A stretch of 6,956 nt of DNA from Oscillospiraceae bacterium. GTDB lineage: Bacteria > Bacillota > Clostridia > Oscillospirales > Oscillospiraceae. The notes under the pieces were generated by a model, which ran no database searches, had not been told where the DNA came from, and saw only the letters and a program-made list of their open reading frames with translations. The DNA lies in the NCBI GenBank assembly GCA_017539635.1, contig JAFYCQ010000239.1, positions 1 through 6,956 on the forward strand. The letters run 5' to 3'. A program made the translations under genes and the position numbers. Within the stretch, counting starts at the first letter, position 1; each line of letters opens with the position of its first letter. Shown one piece after another: positions 5,326 through 6,956 of the stretch.

Positions 5326-6956
5326 TCAGGATATATCTGCCAGATCAAGATACTTGTACCCGTCGTCGGCAATGTGCTGCTTTCTGCCCGCCAGGTTGTC
5401 ACCCAAAAGCAGGTCGAAGGTCTCGGCGGTGCTTTCCGCGTCCGAGGGCATTACCTTTATGAGCCTTCTCGTCTCCGGGTTCATGGTGGTGAGCCACATC
5501 ATGTCCGGGTCGTTCTCGCCCAGTCCCTTTGAACGGTTTATTGTGGCTTTGGCCCCGTCGAGAGAGCTTATTATGTCCGCCTTTTCCTTTTCGGAATAGG
5601 CAAAATACGTCTTGCCTTTGCTGTTTATCTCGTAAAGCGGAGACTCGGCGATAAACACCCTTTCGCTTTCTATGAGCTCCGGCGTCAGCCGGTAGAGCAT
5701 GGTGAGGATAAGGGTGCGTATCTGAAAGCCGTCCACGTCGGCGTCGGTGCAGATTATTATTTTGTTCCACCGGAGATTTTCCATATCAAAGGTAGCCAGC
5801 TCCTTTGACACCTTCCGGCCCGACACCTGGACTCCGCAGCCCAGGACCTTAATAAGGTCGGTTATTATGTCGCTCTTGAAAATGCGGTCATAGTCGGCCT
5901 TGAGGCAGTTGAGTATCTTGCCCCTCACCGGCATGATGCCCTGAAATTCCGCGTCCCTTGAGAGCTTGCAGGCGCCCAGGGCGGAATCTCCCTCCACGAT
6001 GTAGAGCTCCCGGCGGGATACGTCCTTTGTGCGGCAGTCCACGAACTTCTGCACCCGGCTCATGAGGTCAATGCTGCCGGAGAGCTTTTTCTTTATGCTC
6101 AACCTGGCTTTTTCCGCCGTCTCCCGGCTGCGCTTGTTAATGAGCACCTGGTCTGCTATCCTGTCGGCCTCGGCCTTGTGCTCTATGAAGTATATTTCCA
6201 GTTGGGTCTTGAAGAAGTCCGTCATGGCCTCCTGTATGAATTTGTTGGTTATGGCCTTTTTGGTCTGGTTTTCATAGGAGGTCTGGGTGGAAAAGCAGTT
6301 GGTTATGAGTATGAGGCAGTCCTGCACGTCTGGAAAGCTGATGCGGCTCTCGTTTTTCTGATACTTGCCCGCCTTGCGGATATATGCGTCTATGGCGTAG
6401 GTAAAGCCGGTCTTCGCCGCTTTTTCCGGCGAGCCGCCGTGCTCCAGCCAGCTGGAATTATGGTAGTACTCCGTAAGGCTCACCCGGTTCGAAAAGCAGA
6501 AGGCCGCGGAGAGCTTGACCTTATATTCCGGCATATCCTCCCGGTCACGGCCCCGGCGTTCGGCCTCTATATAATAGGGCTGGGTGAGGGGATCTGTCCC
6601 CGCGGCTTCAGCGGCGTAGTCTATTATGCCGTTGTCGTACTTAAAGTCCGTGGTGACGAATTTGCCGCCCACCTGCTCCCGGAAGCGGAAGGTGACGCCG
6701 GCATTAACCACGGCCTGCTTTTTAAGAACGTCCAGATAGTATTCCCTGGGAATGTCTATGTCTGTGAAGACCTCCAGATCCGGCTTCCAGTGTATGAGGG
6801 TGCCGGTGCGCCTTTCGGTATATGGCTCTTTTTTCAGCTCCTCGCCCTTTTTGCCCAGAGGCTTGCCCTTTTTGAAGCTGAGGGAGTACTTCGTGCCGTC
6901 ACGCCAGACGGTGACGTTCATGTATTCCGAGGAGTACTGGGTGGCGCAGGAGCCCA
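5326..6956 (-). CDS. Divergent type IIA topoisomerase B subunit (GyrB/ParE-like), 5' end cut by window
   Basis: This is the ATPase/Toprim subunit of a type IIA DNA topoisomerase, which passes one DNA duplex through another using ATP. Only the C-terminal ~542 residues are present. The frame runs open through the window edge (residues GSCATQYSSEYMNVTVWRDG span the last bases), so the ATG at 6921 is internal and the ATP-binding motifs are lost. Counting from that methionine: the transducer domain contains EHGGSPEKAAKTGF (160-173) and the ATP-sensing QTK loop (Q219-T220-K221). The Toprim domain begins with EGDS (310-313), followed by PVRGKILN (331-338) and the metal-binding TDADVDG (D393, D395, D397). 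RSKGLGEN (463-470) and TTMNPETRRLIKV (478-490) close it. Several usually fixed positions differ: EGDSALGACKL for EGDSAGGSAKQ and DVDGFQIRT for DVDGAHIRT. It is therefore a divergent paralogue and not standard GyrB. It probably leads the alkyl sulfatase transcript. Confidence 0.92.
   Translation of the reverse strand, partial: GSCATQYSSEYMNVTVWRDGTKYSLSFKKGKPLGKKGEELKKEPYTERRTGTLIHWKPDLEVFTDIDIPREYYLDVLKKQAVVNAGVTFRFREQVGGKFVTTDFKYDNGIIDYAAEAAGTDPLTQPYYIEAERRGRDREDMPEYKVKLSAAFCFSNRVSLTEYYHNSSWLEHGGSPEKAAKTGFTYAIDAYIRKAGKYQKNESRISFPDVQDCLILITNCFSTQTSYENQTKKAITNKFIQEAMTDFFKTQLEIYFIEHKAEADRIADQVLINKRSRETAEKARLSIKKKLSGSIDLMSRVQKFVDCRTKDVSRRELYIVEGDSALGACKLSRDAEFQGIMPVRGKILNCLKADYDRIFKSDIITDLIKVLGCGVQVSGRKVSKELATFDMENLRWNKIIICTDADVDGFQIRTLILTMLYRLTPELIESERVFIAESPLYEINSKGKTYFAYSEKEKADIISSLDGAKATINRSKGLGENDPDMMWLTTMNPETRRLIKVMPSDAESTAETFDLLLGDNLAGRKQHIADDGYKYLDLADIS

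Overview
The window looks like a stretch of chromosome from an anaerobic Gram-positive bacterium of the Clostridia (Bacillota), possibly an Oscillospirales-type gut or rumen lineage. This rests on strong AGGAGG-type ribosome binding sites, sigma-A-like promoters with 17-base spacing, an ECF-type vitamin transporter S subunit, a stand-alone RelQ-like alarmone synthetase, and an aberrant GyrB/ParE-like protein of a kind I associate with this group. The taxonomy is inference. The genes are GC-rich at third codon positions and the spaces between them are AT-rich. I see no insertion sequence, CRISPR array, tRNA or rRNA, and little sign of recent transfer.

Left half, plus strand: three genes that each appear to have their own promoter. 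They are a nitrilase-superfamily amidohydrolase (54-968), an ECF transporter S component (1088-1606) and an iron-sulfur-flavoprotein-like NAD(P)H:FMN reductase (1683-2309). Good hairpins follow the first and third. A third hairpin lies directly over the start region of the nitrilase gene and contains its ribosome binding site.

Right half, minus strand: a small (p)ppGpp synthetase (2372-3058) converges on the flavoprotein gene and shares a strong hairpin with it. A non-coding or weakly coding gap follows (3059-3366). It contains AT-rich promoter-like sequence, two tiny overlapping plus-strand reading frames (one encoding a possible single-pass membrane peptide) and a nested inverted repeat. 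Next come an alkyl-sulfatase-type metallo-beta-lactamase-fold enzyme (3367-5286) and, 39 bases upstream of it on the same strand, the 3' part of a divergent type IIA topoisomerase B subunit (5326 to the window edge). These last two probably share a transcript.

The genes do not form one pathway. They read as a housekeeping and small-metabolite neighbourhood: amide hydrolysis, vitamin uptake, flavin redox chemistry, stress signalling, organosulfate hydrolysis and DNA topology. I found no convincing new multi-gene system. The most unusual items are the hairpin that covers a ribosome binding site with a promoter inside it, the small membrane-peptide frame at 3193-3345, and the cytoplasmic alkyl sulfatase placed directly after a divergent topoisomerase gene where a ParC/GyrA partner would be expected.
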